Shown here: in pieces, positions 45,729-60,875 of the stretch
Layout of the letters: the number at the start of each line of letters is the position of its first letter
Numbering within the stretch: the stretch's first letter is position 1
Source of the DNA: Diadophis punctatus similis
Lineage: Eukaryota > Chordata > Lepidosauria > Squamata > Dipsadidae
Length of the DNA stretch: 64,000 nt
Assembly (NCBI GenBank): GCA_023053685.1
Contig: JALIGW010000016.1
Span: 124,001 to 188,000, forward strand
Direction of reading: 5' to 3'
Program-made: the position numbers and the translations under genes
The notes under the pieces: model-generated
Told to the model about the DNA's origin: nothing
Seen by the model: the letters and a program-made list of their open reading frames with translations, nothing else
Databases searched by the model: none

Positions 45729-47204
45729 GAAGGGTGCAACACCAAGGACTCAAAAGAAATCTATTTATTCTATATAATGACCAATTCAGAATATAATAAT
45801 AGTACAGTTGTTGTTGTTGTTGTTGTTATTCCCCGCTGTCTAAATGCCAGATTTAAGCCATGGCTACTTACTATACCTGTAGGAACATGTGTTACTCTTT
45901 TCTACATGAGTGCTGTTTTCTTTCATTATTGAAGAAAATGCAGAATGATTTCTTTTTATCTCAAGAATGAGATGAAGCTGTGGGAGTACAAGAAGAACAG
46001 TTGTTCTTTACAATGCTACAAAAAAATTACCTAATTTCCAAAGAGTGACCAGAAGATTTATGTATGAGAGCCAAATCACACCATCAAATGTGGAATTCAT
46101 GACAACTAAAATGGCAGAATGGAAGACAATGAACCATATATCAGGCAACAGAGGGATATAGTATGTCAGAAAAGATTTTATTCCCTGGACCATTCATCTT
46201 TCAAAAGCTTCTTTTTGAACTTGTTTCCTTGAAACATTGGAAGAATATGTCTGGAATGTCAAACTAGATTGATAAGAGACTAAGAAATATGACTTGAAGG
46301 ACAATAATGAGAGAGGGCTGAGTTAATCCCCTTCTTAGTTAATCAGCTTCTTTTATCCATTTAAGCTGATGCAGAGTCATTTAGATTTCTGTTACTATAT
46401 TAGTTCTTTGCAGCACTGGATTGGAAGATAAAAAAACATTTGGAATTGTGCAAATATAGAACTAACTTTCCAATACTAACTCTCAGGTGTGTGAGCCACT
46501 AAAACATAAGATCCTCAATCCACTTTAAAAATGGCACTACTTTTGCATTTTTGGCAATTCCAGTTCAATTTGGTACAGGAAATACTTTTGAATTTTTAAA
46601 TTGGGAATAAAAATTCAGTGAGGTTTTAACAGGCTGAGTGCAGGCTTCTGGTATTTAGTTTGTTAAGGGGTGGTAAAGAGGCAATCTATAACTGTACAGT
46701 CGTCTCTCCGGTAGTCCCAATTAAATCTTAAGATAATTCTTTGCATAATCAGAAAAGAAATGAATTCTTCCATAGGGGATGGTGGGGGAAAAACAATGAC
46801 AGCCAGGAAGGTTGAAAAATAATGGAGAGATAGTACCTAAAAAGAAAAGGCAGAAAAGCAGCACCCTCTGTCACTTTACAAGAGTCAGGTAAGCTCAAAA
46901 ACTAGCACCAAAAGAAATTCTAAAGAAAAAAAAGTGAGGATAACTCTCATAGGAGAGAGAACATCACCAAGCACCAACTTATGAAATGTCTCAGGAATTG
47001 TGGTAGTAAATTGCTTAATGGTATCAAATTTCCCAGAAAATCCAGAAGAATCACCACTGTCCCATTCCTCTTTTTGAAGCCATAAATCATGACAATTAAA
47101 ATACTTGAGCTGATCAATCTGTCATCTAAATTAGAAAAGAAAGTTTGGACATTTATTTTACTAATGTTTGCTGCTGCAAAGTTACTAGTTCAATCACATG
47201 AGCC
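45729..47204. other. unannotated DNA
   Basis: A (TTG)n run at about 45809-45826. A weak CAGTCGTCTCTCCGG match to a Tigger-like end at 46699 has no partner. Nothing else. Confidence 0.45.
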
Positions 47205-47212
47205 ATCACGCC

Positions 47213-47510
47213 CAGGGGTAGGTTCTAACTTACCTCTCTGCCAGTTCACTTCCTCCCATGCCGTGTGGGCGCACGCACATTGTGCACTGCATGGCTGCGC
47301 CGCGCGGCCACGCGCGCATGCACTTTGCCAAAAACAGCTTCTACATGTGCGCAGAAGCAAAAAAACAAGATGGCGGTGCCCATGGCACCGCTGAGAAAGC
47401 CAGTTTGGGGGCGTGGCCAGCCTGCCATTGCTGCCGGTTTGGTGAGCGGGGGGGAAATTCCCGCTACCAGTTCTATAGAACCATCCCGAACTGGCAGGAA
47501 CCCATCACTG
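47213..47510. mobile_element. GGTGGGTTCC-type hAT MITE, perfect TSD
   Basis: Ends CAGGGGTAGGTTCTAACT and GGCAGGAACCCATCACTG, perfect duplication ATCACGCC at 47205-47212 and 47511-47518. GC-rich body with GCCGCGCGGCCACGCGCGCA, which is highly CpG-dense for this window. Confidence 0.95.
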
Positions 47511-47518
47511 ATCACGCC

Positions 47519-48640
47519 ATTTAGGTTCCTTTTTCTATGAGATGTTTCTTTTTACTTTTACCTTTGCTTATCCTGCTGAAGGATAAGCAGAGGGGGACAG
47601 ACACAATTCAGATATAATTCATTCCTGATGTTCCATCCCATTGCTGATAAAGATATTGGAGGAATTCCAGATGCCATGTCCTGCATGCTTCCCCTACCTA
47701 GTTTATTCAAAGTAAAGAATACTTTGAAGAAAGAGTGGTTCCTGATAAAAAATTGGACATATCTATGTTGTCTTCTTAGCAGCAATATGGAAATGATTTA
47801 TGATTGCTTCTGAGATGGGATTTTTTTCCTTTAAATTCCCAAATACTGCCACCAATATTGATTTTGTTTTAATTAATTATGTTTGTTCATAATCATGCTA
47901 ACGTTTTGCAGGGAAATAAATAAAAGGGCTTGAGACATCTGGAAAATATCTGGGCCATTAATGCTTAAACTTTTGTGGTTTAGATCCCCTTTATCAAATG
48001 CATGGAAGCAAGAGTCACCAATCATTTGGGGTTGACTGACCTCAGGCTCTAATATCTCAAATGTTTGGAATATATTCTAGGCACTTTGGAAGAATGGCTC
48101 CTGAGACATTACGTTAATATATTCATTTTTTGCCATTTTGGAAGCTTTATTGTTATGCTTTTCTAATGTAGTATAGTTAACTTTCTCTTTGTCTCTTTTT
48201 TCAATTTTATAAAGTTGAATATCCCCAGAAAAGGGTTTTGATTAGATGTGAATAAACTCTGAATTTTATAAATATACATATTATTAATCTTAAAGGTACT
48301 GGAGAGGTGAACTATGCCCTGCGAACTTCAAAAGGAGAAGTCTGTGCAATCCATGACATTAGCTCCACTTGAAGTATGCTGTGAACATGTTATTCAGATC
48401 TATTTAATAGCACAGTATGTGAGAGCCACCACCTTTCTTATTGCTAGAAATTGAATTGAACTTCAGAACTGAAAAGTATTATGTAAGGAGCCCAGACAGA
48501 ATCTTACACTTAAAGCTATAAAAGAGCAGAACTATATACACATGATTAAAATGCATGTATCCTTCCATGGCTCTCTGCACCACTCATAGTTTTTGTATCG
48601 ATTATAAGTTTTTAAAATATACCTTTAGTTTTGACCACAA
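47519..48640. other. unannotated AT-rich DNA
   Basis: A 25-codon open stretch at about 48299-48373 (GEVNYALRTSKGEVCAIHDI) is curious but too short to assign. Confidence 0.45.
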
Positions 48641-48644
48641 TTTG

Positions 48645-49185
48645 ATCCTCACTATTTTTAATTTAATAACTTATGTATATCTATAGATTCTTTGCCAGGA
48701 TTCTAGAATTCTTATTATCATGTTCATAGTATCTTTCCTTGGCAAAAAATAATCGGAGAGTAGATCCAACTCTCCTTTTATTTAGCAGCTGTTTATAAAT
48801 ACTCTCTAATCCAGTTCTATTATAATTTGCAAATAAAACATTAATTTTAAATAAAGCTTACTTGTCTTTGTACGATATTTTTAATCCATAATGATTTATA
48901 CACTTTCCTCCTAATACCTTCATAGCATCCCAATGTAATCTTATTGATGTTTCATTTGTATGATTCTCTTGAAAAAAAGTTTTTTCAAAGTTTGAATTAG
49001 TCTTTGCTTTGCTACTAAATTTTATACTATTACCAATTATACCAATTATCAATTATAAGTGAATGCTTTCTGAAATCACATGAGATTTAAATGATTTAAC
49101 ATAATTAAATCTTTTTCTTCTTAATAGAATCTTCCAGACCTTTAACATTTAAAGAAATAATTTTACATTGTTCTCCTATCACCCA
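48645..49185 (-). pseudogene. L1-type LINE fragment, endonuclease start joined to EN-RT linker, minus strand
   Basis: On the minus strand ISLNVKGLEDSIKKKKI (about 49160-49110) matches the first strand of the L1 endonuclease. Then FFQENHTNETSIRLHWDAMK and VLGGKCI (about 48990-48890) match the linker before the RT domain, the FF..N......LWDA.KA..RGK pattern. The endonuclease body between them is deleted. The rest toward 48645 is degenerate. Confidence 0.75.
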
Positions 49186-49728
49186 CATTTTTAGAATGTA
49201 TTGTATCTATCTAATTTCTCTATGCAGTTAAGATAACGTTATTAAAAGCTTATTACTTACAAAATCTATCAAAAAGTTGCCTGATATTATGGAAAGCACT
49301 TATAAAATTAATATTCTTTCCCCTGTCTTAATACCTTCCTCCCTCTCAGAAAATCACCGTTGTCCCTCCCTTCTTCCCATCCCCCACCCTATGCAATTTC
49401 TCTATGTCCATCCTCCCTCCCCACCTATCCCACTTAGGCTCAAGCAAAAGACTTTCAGAGGAGCGTGTTTCCTTCTCTTCTTCACTAGCCAATAAACTCC
49501 AAAATATAATTACGAAAATTCCTTAGCCATAGTTTGGATGTATGCAACGAATGTATTTTTGTCAATGTTTTAGCAAAGTGCGTCCAAGTCAAGATCCCAT
49601 CTTGTTTTGTTGTGAACTGTATTTTTTTATTACTTAGTATACTGTGACCTGCCCAGAGTCAATTTGAAGACAGGTGACACATGAATTGAATTTTTTTTTT
49701 CAAAGAAAAAATACATCCTGGGTTGAGA
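49186..49728. other. unannotated DNA, possible LINE tail
   Basis: A pyrimidine-rich patch at 49315-49435, and a TGACCTGCCCAGAGTC motif near 49645 reminiscent of a LINE 3' end. No firm assignment. Confidence 0.35.
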
Positions 49729-49913
49729 ATAGAATAGAATAGAATAGAATAGAATAGAATAGAATAGAATAGAATAGAATAGAATAGAATAGAATAGAAT
49801 AGAATAGAATAGAATAGAATTTTTTATTGGCCAAGTTTGATTGGATACACAAGGAATTTGTCTTGGTGCATATGCTCTCAGTGTACATAAAAGAAAAGAT
49901 ACGTTCATCAAGA
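49729..49913 (-). mobile_element. 3' end of the (TTCTA)n-tailed snake LINE, minus strand
   Basis: An (AATAG)n tract at about 49731-49820 is followed by TTTTTATTGGCCAAGTTTGA, GGATACACAAGGAATTTGTC and GCATATGCTCTCAGTGTACA, the complement of the copy at 9680-9770. Only about 95 bases of LINE remain beyond the tail. Confidence 0.88.
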
Positions 49914-51366
49914 GGAGAGTTGTAATTTAAAAAAAGAAACCTGAAAGGCATCACATTTTCTACCACAACTTTTCCCATTTCCTCTGACCCACAGAGGCAT
50001 ATCTGTTTTACTAAGCCTTCTATGCAAAAGAGTTGAAGGTATCAGATGGAACTATATAAAAGTAACTGCTCCCCCATACTTGCAATGCTTTTGTTCTGCA
50101 AGTGTTTGACTCAAAAATGAATAAAAGCTGTGTAAATGCCAACTAACCAAGGTGAAGAGATTGTATTTGCTCTTGAGCATGAATTCATACCCTGAAGGGT
50201 AATACATCTGGAGGATGGATTATTCATATTCATATTTTAACATTCAAACTTCCTTCCCTTATTGAGCTTAACTCAGTTAATCAGTACTGATTTCAGAAAT
50301 GTTAAGCGTGACTGGCTTTACTCCAGTTAAGTTCTTACGTGCTGAGGAGGAATCACATTCTTGCATTTGGTGGAATAGGAAAGGCATTTTTTTTCCCTCT
50401 GTCCCACAGGGGAGAATTAAATGTGCACACTCTGGGTTTTTTTCCCCAGTTCTCATTTTATTTTATTTTTGTATTCTTCCCAAAATACAAACACAGAACT
50501 TTCTTCTTTCTGAATGCTCACATAGACATTGATAAAATACTTTGGAGAAAACAGTCTTGATGTAATCATATCTATGACTGATTGCTTTTTCTGCTGAGTT
50601 TTACTGATGCATAAACACGCTTGTCCATTGGCGGAATTTCACAAGAAAAGCACCGGGACTAATAACTTGAAAGCAGGCCTGATTTTATCTCCATCTCAAG
50701 TTGCTTCAGCAATATTACTGGGGATGATCAGCAAGTCAAGATTGAACAAATAGCATTTGTCCATTTATCAGAAGAATAGACCAAGTGGAGGCAGGTGATA
50801 GAATAATTAAATATACTATAAAATAGTAATAAACCTTTATGTAAAATATTCATAAAATATGATATTAAAACATATAAAAGGAGCATAAAATATTTAAAGC
50901 ATAGTAAATGAATCATATAAAATGATTAATAAAATGATTGATGAAATGAAGCAATTGCAATACAATTAACTAAAATGTTTAAATTAGAATAAATGATAAA
51001 TCAGAAACTAATCAAAGTATCATCAGTGGCACAAGGCATATTAAATCTAATAGGAAAATAATACATAAAATTCCAAATTTTGCTAAGTCCTACTTAAGAA
51101 TCCTATTCATTATTTTAATAATAATAATAATAATAAAAGCACATATTTCCATTCCAATTGAAGGCTCAATATCTTTAAGGTGGCTAGATCAGCCTGCATC
51201 TAGGAAGGCCCAATTCATGGGAAGCAGAAGAGAAGACACCTCTGAGGTGCACTGAAAGAGGGAATGATTCTCAAAGGAGCACCACAGCACCATACTCAAG
51301 TTCTCTGGTAGCAAGCAATAAATTAGGGCAAGGATGGAGTTGCTGAATGGAGTTATGGGTATGAAG
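49914..51366. other. unannotated AT-rich DNA
   Basis: Includes a (TAA)n run at about 51113-51136. No gene or family recognised. Confidence 0.45.
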
Positions 51367-51796
51367 CAGGGGTGGGATTCAAAAATTTTAGCAACCAGTT
51401 CTCTGCCAGGTTGCTGGGTGGGTGTGGTCATGGTGGGCGTGGCCTACTCGGCCTCCTGCACCACGGCAGGGGGGGTGTTTTCACCCTCCTCAGGCTCCGG
51501 AGGCTTTTTTCGAGCCTCCGGGAGGGCAAAAACGGCCTCCCCTGGGCTCCGGAGGCCCTCCGGAGGCCGGAAATGGGCTCATTTCCGGACTTCTGGAACT
51601 TCTGGGAGGCCCATTTTTTGCCCTTCCAGAGCCTCCGTGCAGGCCTTGCACTTACCTGGCATCCAAAACGGGCCGCGTGGAGACTCCTGAAAGGGGCGGG
51701 GCCAGCCAGTCCTTGCAACTACTGGTTCGGTGAACCAGATGAAAAATTAGTATCCTGTTTGCCCGAACCAGTCCGAACCGGCTGAATCCCACCCCT
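51367..51796. mobile_element. GGTGGGATTC-type hAT MITE, 430 bp
   Basis: Perfect terminal inverted repeats CAGGGGTGGGATTC and GAATCCCACCCCTG. Body with GGAGGCCCTCCGGAGGCC palindromes gives long spurious frames on both strands. Only a short AAG-containing match is visible at the flanks, so an intact 8-bp duplication is not shown. Confidence 0.88.
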
Positions 51797-52829
<1,033 letters not shown>

Positions 52830-52975
52830 GTGCAAAGCCCCAGTGAGGCACTACTTTAATGTGGTTGTGAAGCTTGTGTGCTCTGAGGAGGATGAGACAT
52901 CTCCCAGAGCATACTGGACAGATCTCATTGGAGGAGCCAGACAAAAAGTGCTTCTCCAATAAACAACATGGTAAG

Positions 52976-53314
52976 CAGTGAGGGGTTCCTACCGGTACGG
53001 TCAAGTGCGCCATTCCGGTAGGAATCCGCCGATTGCACAATTTGTGCATGATGGCTCCAGTGCCGTCTTTGCCAGTCCGTCACGCCATGCCATCTTTTTT
53101 CCCAAATTTTTGATCTTTTTTTGCTTCCTGCGCATGTGCGGAAGCAAAATCTTGCAAGGAGACGCTCGTGTGCGTGAGATTTTGGCAATTTTTTGCTTCC
53201 GCGCATGCGGAAATTGTGCAAGGGGACACGTGTGCATAGCGAGCATGCAGGAGCGTGAAATGTGATGATGCGCACGCAGCGCACCAATAGCCAGGTAAGA
53301 GGAACCCACCCCTA
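52976..53314. mobile_element. GGTGGGTTCC-type hAT MITE, same subfamily as 19605-20046
   Basis: Ends CAGTGAGGGGTTCCTACC and GAGGAACCCACCCCTA, perfect duplication ATGGTAAG at 52968-52975 and 53315-53322. Interior shows GCTTCC blocks at 53123 and 53195 and short GCGTGAGATTTTGGC arms, a shorter version of the 84-bp tandem of its relative. Confidence 0.94.
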
Positions 53315-53689
53315 ATGGTAAGACATCATTTACAGAAACCCATACCAAATCAGTTGTCATCTGGGTCAGCAAGAACCATACTATGAGTTGGAGTTCTTGG
53401 ACATCTCCTGACAAATGGGCTCAGAAATCAGGACTGTTGGCTGGGCACCGAGGATCAGCAGTACAGGACTACTGGAAGAAAAGTGGTTTACCAATTGCAA
53501 ATAAATGCAGACTGGAAACAAAAAGAATAATGATCTGTTATTACAAATCAAATACACAAGAAGAGAATATCTGAAATGAACTCACCCGTTCTGAGGTGGT
53601 GGTGGGGAAACCATCCCGAATAAAAAATAACAGAGGCTAGCAGATCAACGGTGATTTATAATACATTAAAAAAAGAAATTCACAGAAGT

Positions 53690-55450
53690 TGAATTTGAAG
53701 AACTGCAAAGGTTAACCTAAGGCAAAGAATTTGAAGCTTTGCCAGAAATAGCTTAGATTGTAGAGAGAAACCAGGGGGAGTTGGTAGTAAAAATAATGAA
53801 AAATAATGACAACGAATCATGCCTTCAACCATACAGTGATGTTGACAGACTCTATTTACCGAGCAAAATAGGTGGGCGTGGAATGTTGCAAGTACACCAG
53901 ATATTTGAGGAAGAAAAAAAGGGCATTGGAGTAATATCTGGAGGAGAATGAGGAAGATACACACTGAAGTTAGTGTGTCATGAAGGTCTACTGAGTACTG
54001 GAGAGACCAAACTGGCCTACAAATGAAGACTACAAAAGAGATATGGCAAGGCAAATTATTATGTGGTACACAACAAGAATAACAACAAAAAATAGCAGGG
54101 AAAGCAGATAATAACAAGACCTGGCAGTGGCTAAGAGCAGGAAAGTTGAAGAAAGAGTCAGAGGGGCTAATTATGGCTGCGCAAGACCGAGTCTTAAGAA
54201 CAAATGCATACAAAGCCAGCATTGAGAGGACAGCAACCGAGCAAATGCTGCCTCTGCAAAGAAACTGACGAAACAGTGGACCACCTTGTTAGCTGCTACA
54301 CAAAGATCGCACAGACTGATTTACAAGCAATGGCATGATAAATAGCAGCAATGGTACATTGGGATGTCCGAAAGAAGCATCACTTTCCTTCAAGCAAGAA
54401 CTGGTGGGACCACAAAATAGCCAAAATAATAGGAAATGAACAAGCTAAATGCTCTGGGCTTTGAAAATTCAAACAGACAAGCATGTGCCACATAACACCC
54501 CAGACTTAACCATATTGATAAGAAAGACAAAAAAAAGTCTGGAGACTAGCCATTGCAGTAGCTAGAGACAGCAGAGTGGGGGTGGGGGTGGGGGGAGAAC
54601 TGGAGGAAATGACAAAATACAAAGACCTGAAAATAGTACAACTGTAGATAGATATATAGCTTTTATTGCGGTCGGAGACCAATTTAAAATACACATAAAA
54701 AGGGGGGTAAATTTTACAAATATAGATAGATCATGTGACAGTACACCATCTACTACAGTCTATACTGTCAATACTAGTGATCCTCTGCCGTAGGGGTTAC
54801 CCATCTTTTCCTCCGTTTTTTTCCAGCCACGACTGCAGCAAATGTTTTTGCCACCTTTGAGGTTATATTGGGGTCTATATCCTGGAGTAGGAAATAAAGG
54901 CTGAACAGATCCGGTGAACCAGGGAATCTCTGGGAAATAGGGGAGATGAATCTTGATCTTATGTCTCGATAGTGGGGGCATACAAATGTAATATGGAGCA
55001 GAGATTCTGGGGATCGGCCATCACATGTACAATAGGTGGATTTTACTCCCCCCGAGAGCCTACTGTCAAGGACGTTCAAGGGGATCACATTAAATCGTGC
55101 CTTCATAAATGCAAGCCTATGTTTGATAGAGTGTAACGTGGAAAGGTAAGGCGGGGGGTGAAGCAAGGGAACAATACCAAGGGAAAATGGTGAGCAAGTT
55201 CCTGATCAGTTTGCCAGATTGAGTTGTCTATCAATGTCGTCCAGCCGTTGAAAAATCAGCGATTTAGCAGCATCAGGGGTACAACTGTAACAAAAGAAAG
55301 CAAGGATAGAAACAATAGCAATAGGCACCATGGGTGCAATCCCAAAACATCTGGAGGACCTCTTGAACATCATTTGTATTGAGAAAATCACCCTCAGTCA
55401 ATTGCAAAAAGCAGCTTTTATTTGGAAGAGCAAATATCCTGCCGCTAAAC
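53690..55450 (+). pseudogene. R4/Dong-like LINE, C-terminal part, interrupted by another LINE
   Basis: In shifting frames the plus strand reads RLYLPSKIGGRGMLQVHQIF (about 53850), TWQWLRAGKLKKESEGLIM (about 54120), RVLRTNAYKASIER, then CLCKETDETVDHLVSC (54250-54295), the C..C....H....C zinc-knuckle-like motif of this clade. MVHWDV, WRLAIAVARDSRV and YKDLKIVQL (to 54643) follow. After the inserted LINE it resumes with ARIETIAIGTMGAIPKHLED (about 55300-55360) and LQKAAF. This order matches the restriction-enzyme-like endonuclease end of R4/Dong elements. Many stops; the RT is missing. Confidence 0.78.
54647..55278 (-). pseudogene. 5'-truncated non-LTR retrotransposon inserted in the R4-like LINE, 11-bp TSD
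   Basis: Target duplication GTACAACTGTA at 54636-54646 and 55279-55289 is perfect. The minus strand carries a 130-codon frame (55166-54774): LAFMKARFNVIPLNVLDSRL, then YCTCDGRSPESLLHITFVC with a C.C...H....C pattern and HYRDIRSRFISPISQRF, the end of a LINE ORF. The 3' UTR has GGTCTCCGACCGCAATAAAA and a (TATC/TATA) tail. The family is common in reptiles, but I cannot name the clade with certainty. Confidence 0.85.
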
Positions 55451-55540
55451 TTTTAACAGCACAAAACAATGGCATCTCCCTATCCGAGGGAGAGTCAGAC
55501 TTGGATACAAATGCCAAATCAAGCCTAAAAAATAGATAAG

Positions 55541-55604
55541 AATATTTGGAAGCAATGGCATGTTGGATGGCAAGATGGGTGGCATATAAATTTAATAAAT
55601 AAAT
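55541..55604 (+). mobile_element. LINE 3' tail
   Basis: GATGGGTGGCATATAAATTT followed by AATAAATAAATA is a standard vertebrate LINE end, directly before the SINE. Confidence 0.55.
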
Positions 55605-55856
55605 AGCACTTAGCAATTGCACTTAGATTTCTATACCACTTCACAGTGCTTTACAGCCCTCTCTAAGAGGTTTACAGAGTCAGCATATTGCCCCTAACAA
55701 TCTGGGTCCTCATTTTACCCACCTCGGAAGGATGGAAGGCTGAGTCAACCTTGAGCCTGGTGAGATTCAAACAACCAAATTGCAGGCAGCCGGCAGTCAG
55801 CAGAATTAGTCTACAATACTGCATTCTAACCACTGCGCCACCACAGCTCTCACAGT
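55605..55856 (-). mobile_element. Sauria-type SINE, minus strand
   Basis: Complement of the 8237-8484 copy: AGCACTTAGCAATTGCACTT, CACTTCACAGTGCTTTACAG, CATTTTACCCACCTCGGAAG, then the tRNA-like head ending TGCGCCACCACAGCTC. Full length. Confidence 0.92.
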
Positions 55857-56103
55857 TATAAAACATAATTGTGCACTGATCTACCATACTATCAATATGA
55901 CAATTACATTAAGTTATCATGATTTTTCATAATTCTGTGTCCTTCAGTTAAAATAACAAATGAGGATCTAATGTTAAGACTCACCTGGCCTTATTTAGAG
56001 GAAATATTATGTGTGTCCCCTTGGTTAAGGTGGTACTGAAATAGTCTTCATTCTTTAATGGTATGCATTTCTGGATAAGGAGGAGAAGGAAATGATTAGC
56101 AGG
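55857..56103. other. unannotated spacer
   Basis: Nothing recognised. Confidence 0.5.
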
Positions 56104-56111
56104 ATGTGGGT

Positions 56112-56272
56112 CAGCGGTGAGTTGCTCCCGATTTGGCCCGGTTCTGCGAACCGGTAGCACCAGTGGTAAGAGGCTCCACCCACCCACCCAGGACGCTTCT
56201 GCGCATGCGCAGAAGCGTCGCGTGCGAGCGCGCGCACAAACCAGTAGCAAAGGGTTTTAGAACCCACTACTG
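56112..56272. mobile_element. GGTGGGTTCC-type hAT MITE, 161 bp, perfect TSD
   Basis: Ends CAGCGGTGAGTTGCTCCC and TTTAGAACCCACTACTG, perfect duplication ATGTGGGT at 56104-56111 and 56273-56280. Core has CGCTTCTGCGCATGCGCAGA, a perfect palindrome, and GCGAACCGGTAGCACC. Confidence 0.95.
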
Positions 56273-56280
56273 ATGTGGGT

Positions 56281-58085
<1,805 letters not shown>

Positions 58086-58172
<87 letters not shown>

Positions 58173-58205
58173 TCCCTCCCTCTCTCCCTCTCTCTCTCTC
58201 TCTCC
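58086..58205. repeat. (TC)n microsatellite with CCTCCC variants
   Basis: About 120 bp; inverted relative to the GA tract at 57615. Minor CCTCCCTCCC interruptions near the right end. Confidence 0.98.
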
Positions 58206-58561
58206 CCCACTCTTTCCCGGTTTTTCTTCTTTGATCAAAATGAAACTACTGATTCACAGTATCCAAGCTTGGTCATTTAGGTACAATCGTTTAAAAAATG
58301 TGGCCTGATATCAATGGCTGCCTGATTTACAAAATCAGCATTTATAATCCTTCGATACTTTGATATGCTAGGTTGAGGTGAGCATATGTCTGAGAGTAGC
58401 CTCCACTAACAGAGTCCATCTGTTAAGCACCAGAGTTTTTATCAGCCCTTAGGCGAGTACTCTGAATTTCTGGGCATCTTAGAGGTCTTTTAACCATTTC
58501 CTATAGGACTTGTAATAATTTAGTAAGTGTCCAATTGTATGTTGCTCAATGATCATCTGTA
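58206..58561. other. unannotated DNA
   Basis: No supported feature. Confidence 0.5.
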
Positions 58562-58569
58562 CTATAATC

Positions 58570-58823
58570 TAGGGGTGAGATCCAGCAGGATCTAACAGGT
58601 TCTGGAGAAACGGTAGTGGAAATTTTGAGTAGTTCGGAGAACCAGTAGCGGAAATTTTGAGTAGTTTGGAGAACCAGCAAATACCACCTCTGGCTGGCCC
58701 CAGAGTGGGGTGGGAATGGAGATTTTGCAGTATCCTTTCCCTGCCATGCCCAGCAAGCCACACCACGCCCACCAAGCCACGCCCACAGAACCGGTAGTAA
58801 AAAAAAATTGGATTTCACCACTG
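58570..58823. mobile_element. hAT MITE, GGGGTGAGATCC type, perfect TSD
   Basis: Ends TAGGGGTGAGATCCAGCAGG and TTGGATTTCACCACTG, perfect duplication CTATAATC at 58562-58569 and 58824-58831. Contains a 41-base tandem (GAAATTTTGAGTAGTT twice, about 58619-58670) and CTCTGGCTGGCCCCAGAG. Same family as 61706-61907. Confidence 0.95.
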
Positions 58824-58831
58824 CTATAATC

Positions 58832-59530
58832 CCATTGGGGATCTAGTAGAAGTCAACCCACTTTTGATTTAGGGGCTAATTATCCCAGTCATGACTGGTT
58901 GATTAACTATTTCTATACATTATTCTAGCTAATTTTAATCTCTTATCTGGGGTCCACAGAACATGCATTAAATTCTGGACATCAGCACAATTGATTAATG
59001 AGACTTTAAAATAGTATCCTACCGTTTTGTGACAACCATTGGATTCTTTCAGAATGAAGGAATATGTTGTTGCCAACTCACCAATGTTGTGTGAATTTGT
59101 AACAGTAACAACTTGTCATTTCCTCCCTTGCAGTTCCAGTTGGCAGCACTCGAAGGGGTGCCACCAGTATTTTTGCAGAGTGATTTATGGTTTTGTATGG
59201 TGAAGGGTTGACTAAGATTTCATCTGGTGGAGGATGACAAAGATCCTCAGGAATGTATGGGCAATTCCAATATGACAAATTAGCCCACAGATAATAATAT
59301 CTGATCTGCTGAGCCACCAAGTTCTCCAGAAGTTACCACAATAGTTTGAACTGACAATATTGAAAAGTACTAAATTTTTGGCCAAATCTGCCTGCCATAA
59401 TTTAGTCCATTTTCAACGCTAAATCCTAGCATGCATTTTTGATATACAGTAATAGGTTGACATGGAACTATTTCTTTGATCCATTGAACAAGGAGTTTCT
59501 ATAAGTAATTTAAACTTATTGTAGACATAT
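58832..59530. other. unannotated AT-rich DNA
   Basis: No supported feature. Confidence 0.5.
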
Positions 59531-59532
59531 AG

Positions 59533-59778
59533 CACTACACTTAGCACTTAGACTTATATACCGCTTCACAGTGCTTTACAGCCCTCTCTAAGCAGTTTAC
59601 AGACTCAACATATTGCCCACAACAATTTGGGTCCTCATTTTACCCACCTCAGAAGGATGGAAGGCTGAGTCAACCTTGAGCCTGGTGAGATTTGAACTGC
59701 CAAATTGCAGGCAGCTGGCAGGCAGCAGAGGTAGCCTGCAGTACTGCACTCTAACCACTGCACTACCACAGCTCCTAT
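59533..59778 (-). mobile_element. Sauria-type SINE, minus strand
   Basis: CACTTAGCACTTAGACTTAT, ACCGCTTCACAGTGCTTTAC, CATTTTACCCACCTCAGAAG and a tRNA-like head ending GCACTACCACAGCTCC. Full length, close to the copy at 55605. Confidence 0.92.
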
Positions 59779-60875
59779 ATAAGGAAGATATTCCAAGAGT
59801 TTGTGAAAGAAGGTTTAGAAAACCATCTATAGGAAAGGATCAGACTGGTTGGACGCTGCAAGTGGCTGGAAGCAAGTAACACAACAGCTTCTAAATGGAA
59901 ACAAAAACAAAAACCAATTCCAGCAAAGGACTTGATCCTCCCTGAGCTCTATTTCTTTTTTCCTGTAACAAAGCAAGCGAGGAAAATGGCTTTATTGTTT
60001 CAATAGGAGAAAAGGAGATGACCAGTGTGCTGTGCAGAATAAAATGTCCTTGGAGTTAAAAGCACTTTGCAGATTGCTAAGTGTTACTCTAAGAGCCTGA
60101 AGAATAATGTTGAAGAAGGAGGAAGTGGCAAGAAAAAATGAACTCTGTATAAATGATTAACCTATTTACGCATTAATATAATCCTGTTTACTAAAGAACC
60201 TGAAGATGTGTGTGGGAGTAAATATGAGCCTTGTTTACATACACTGCCACAAAGATCATCATCTGTGTGTAAATAACTTCAGCTACCACTGAACAAGTCT
60301 GGTACCCTTATTTAATATAATATGCACATGGGTGCACCCCTAATAGTGTTTCTGAATGAGGAGAAAGTTAAAATTGGGATAAAGGAAAACAAGATGTATT
60401 GTTGTCTATTCTTAACAAAGTCTGTCAAGATAGCAAGTAAAGGAAAAGAGATCTCCATCAAACTAGAAAACTCATCAAGAGTTTTGCAATGTAATGATAG
60501 CATTGAAAAGTAATGAAAAGGCCATTTTCATCTTTTGTTTGGGAATCTACAATGAGTCTGGCATTATCAAGTATGATGTTTTAGGAGACCTCATCCAGAA
60601 TTTGCCTTTTTTACAATATGGACATTCCATATGCCAAACCTTAAAAGGAGGTTATTTAGTTTTATTTATCAACTTTGTAAGGTTGACAATCTATCCAACA
60701 AAGCCCTGGGTGGCCATATAAAACATCAGCAAATGAACAAAAACCCTGGATAAGGCCCTCTCATTACAGTAAAAACACTTACATCATGCATCCACACTGG
60801 TATTCCCAAACTAAGAGCCTGCTCTCAATGCCTAGAGGAAGAATCTGGTTTTCACAGCCTTCAAAAGATCTGTAA
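59779..60875. other. unannotated AT-rich DNA
   Basis: No supported feature. Confidence 0.5.

Noticed and set aside
46699..46730. Tigger-like MITE end CAGTCGTCTCTCCGG
   Set aside because: No inverted partner or TA duplication found nearby.
48299..48373. Short open stretch GEVNYALRTSKGEVCAIHDI as an exon
   Set aside because: Only 25 codons, weak acceptor, no donor at a sensible place and no recognised protein.
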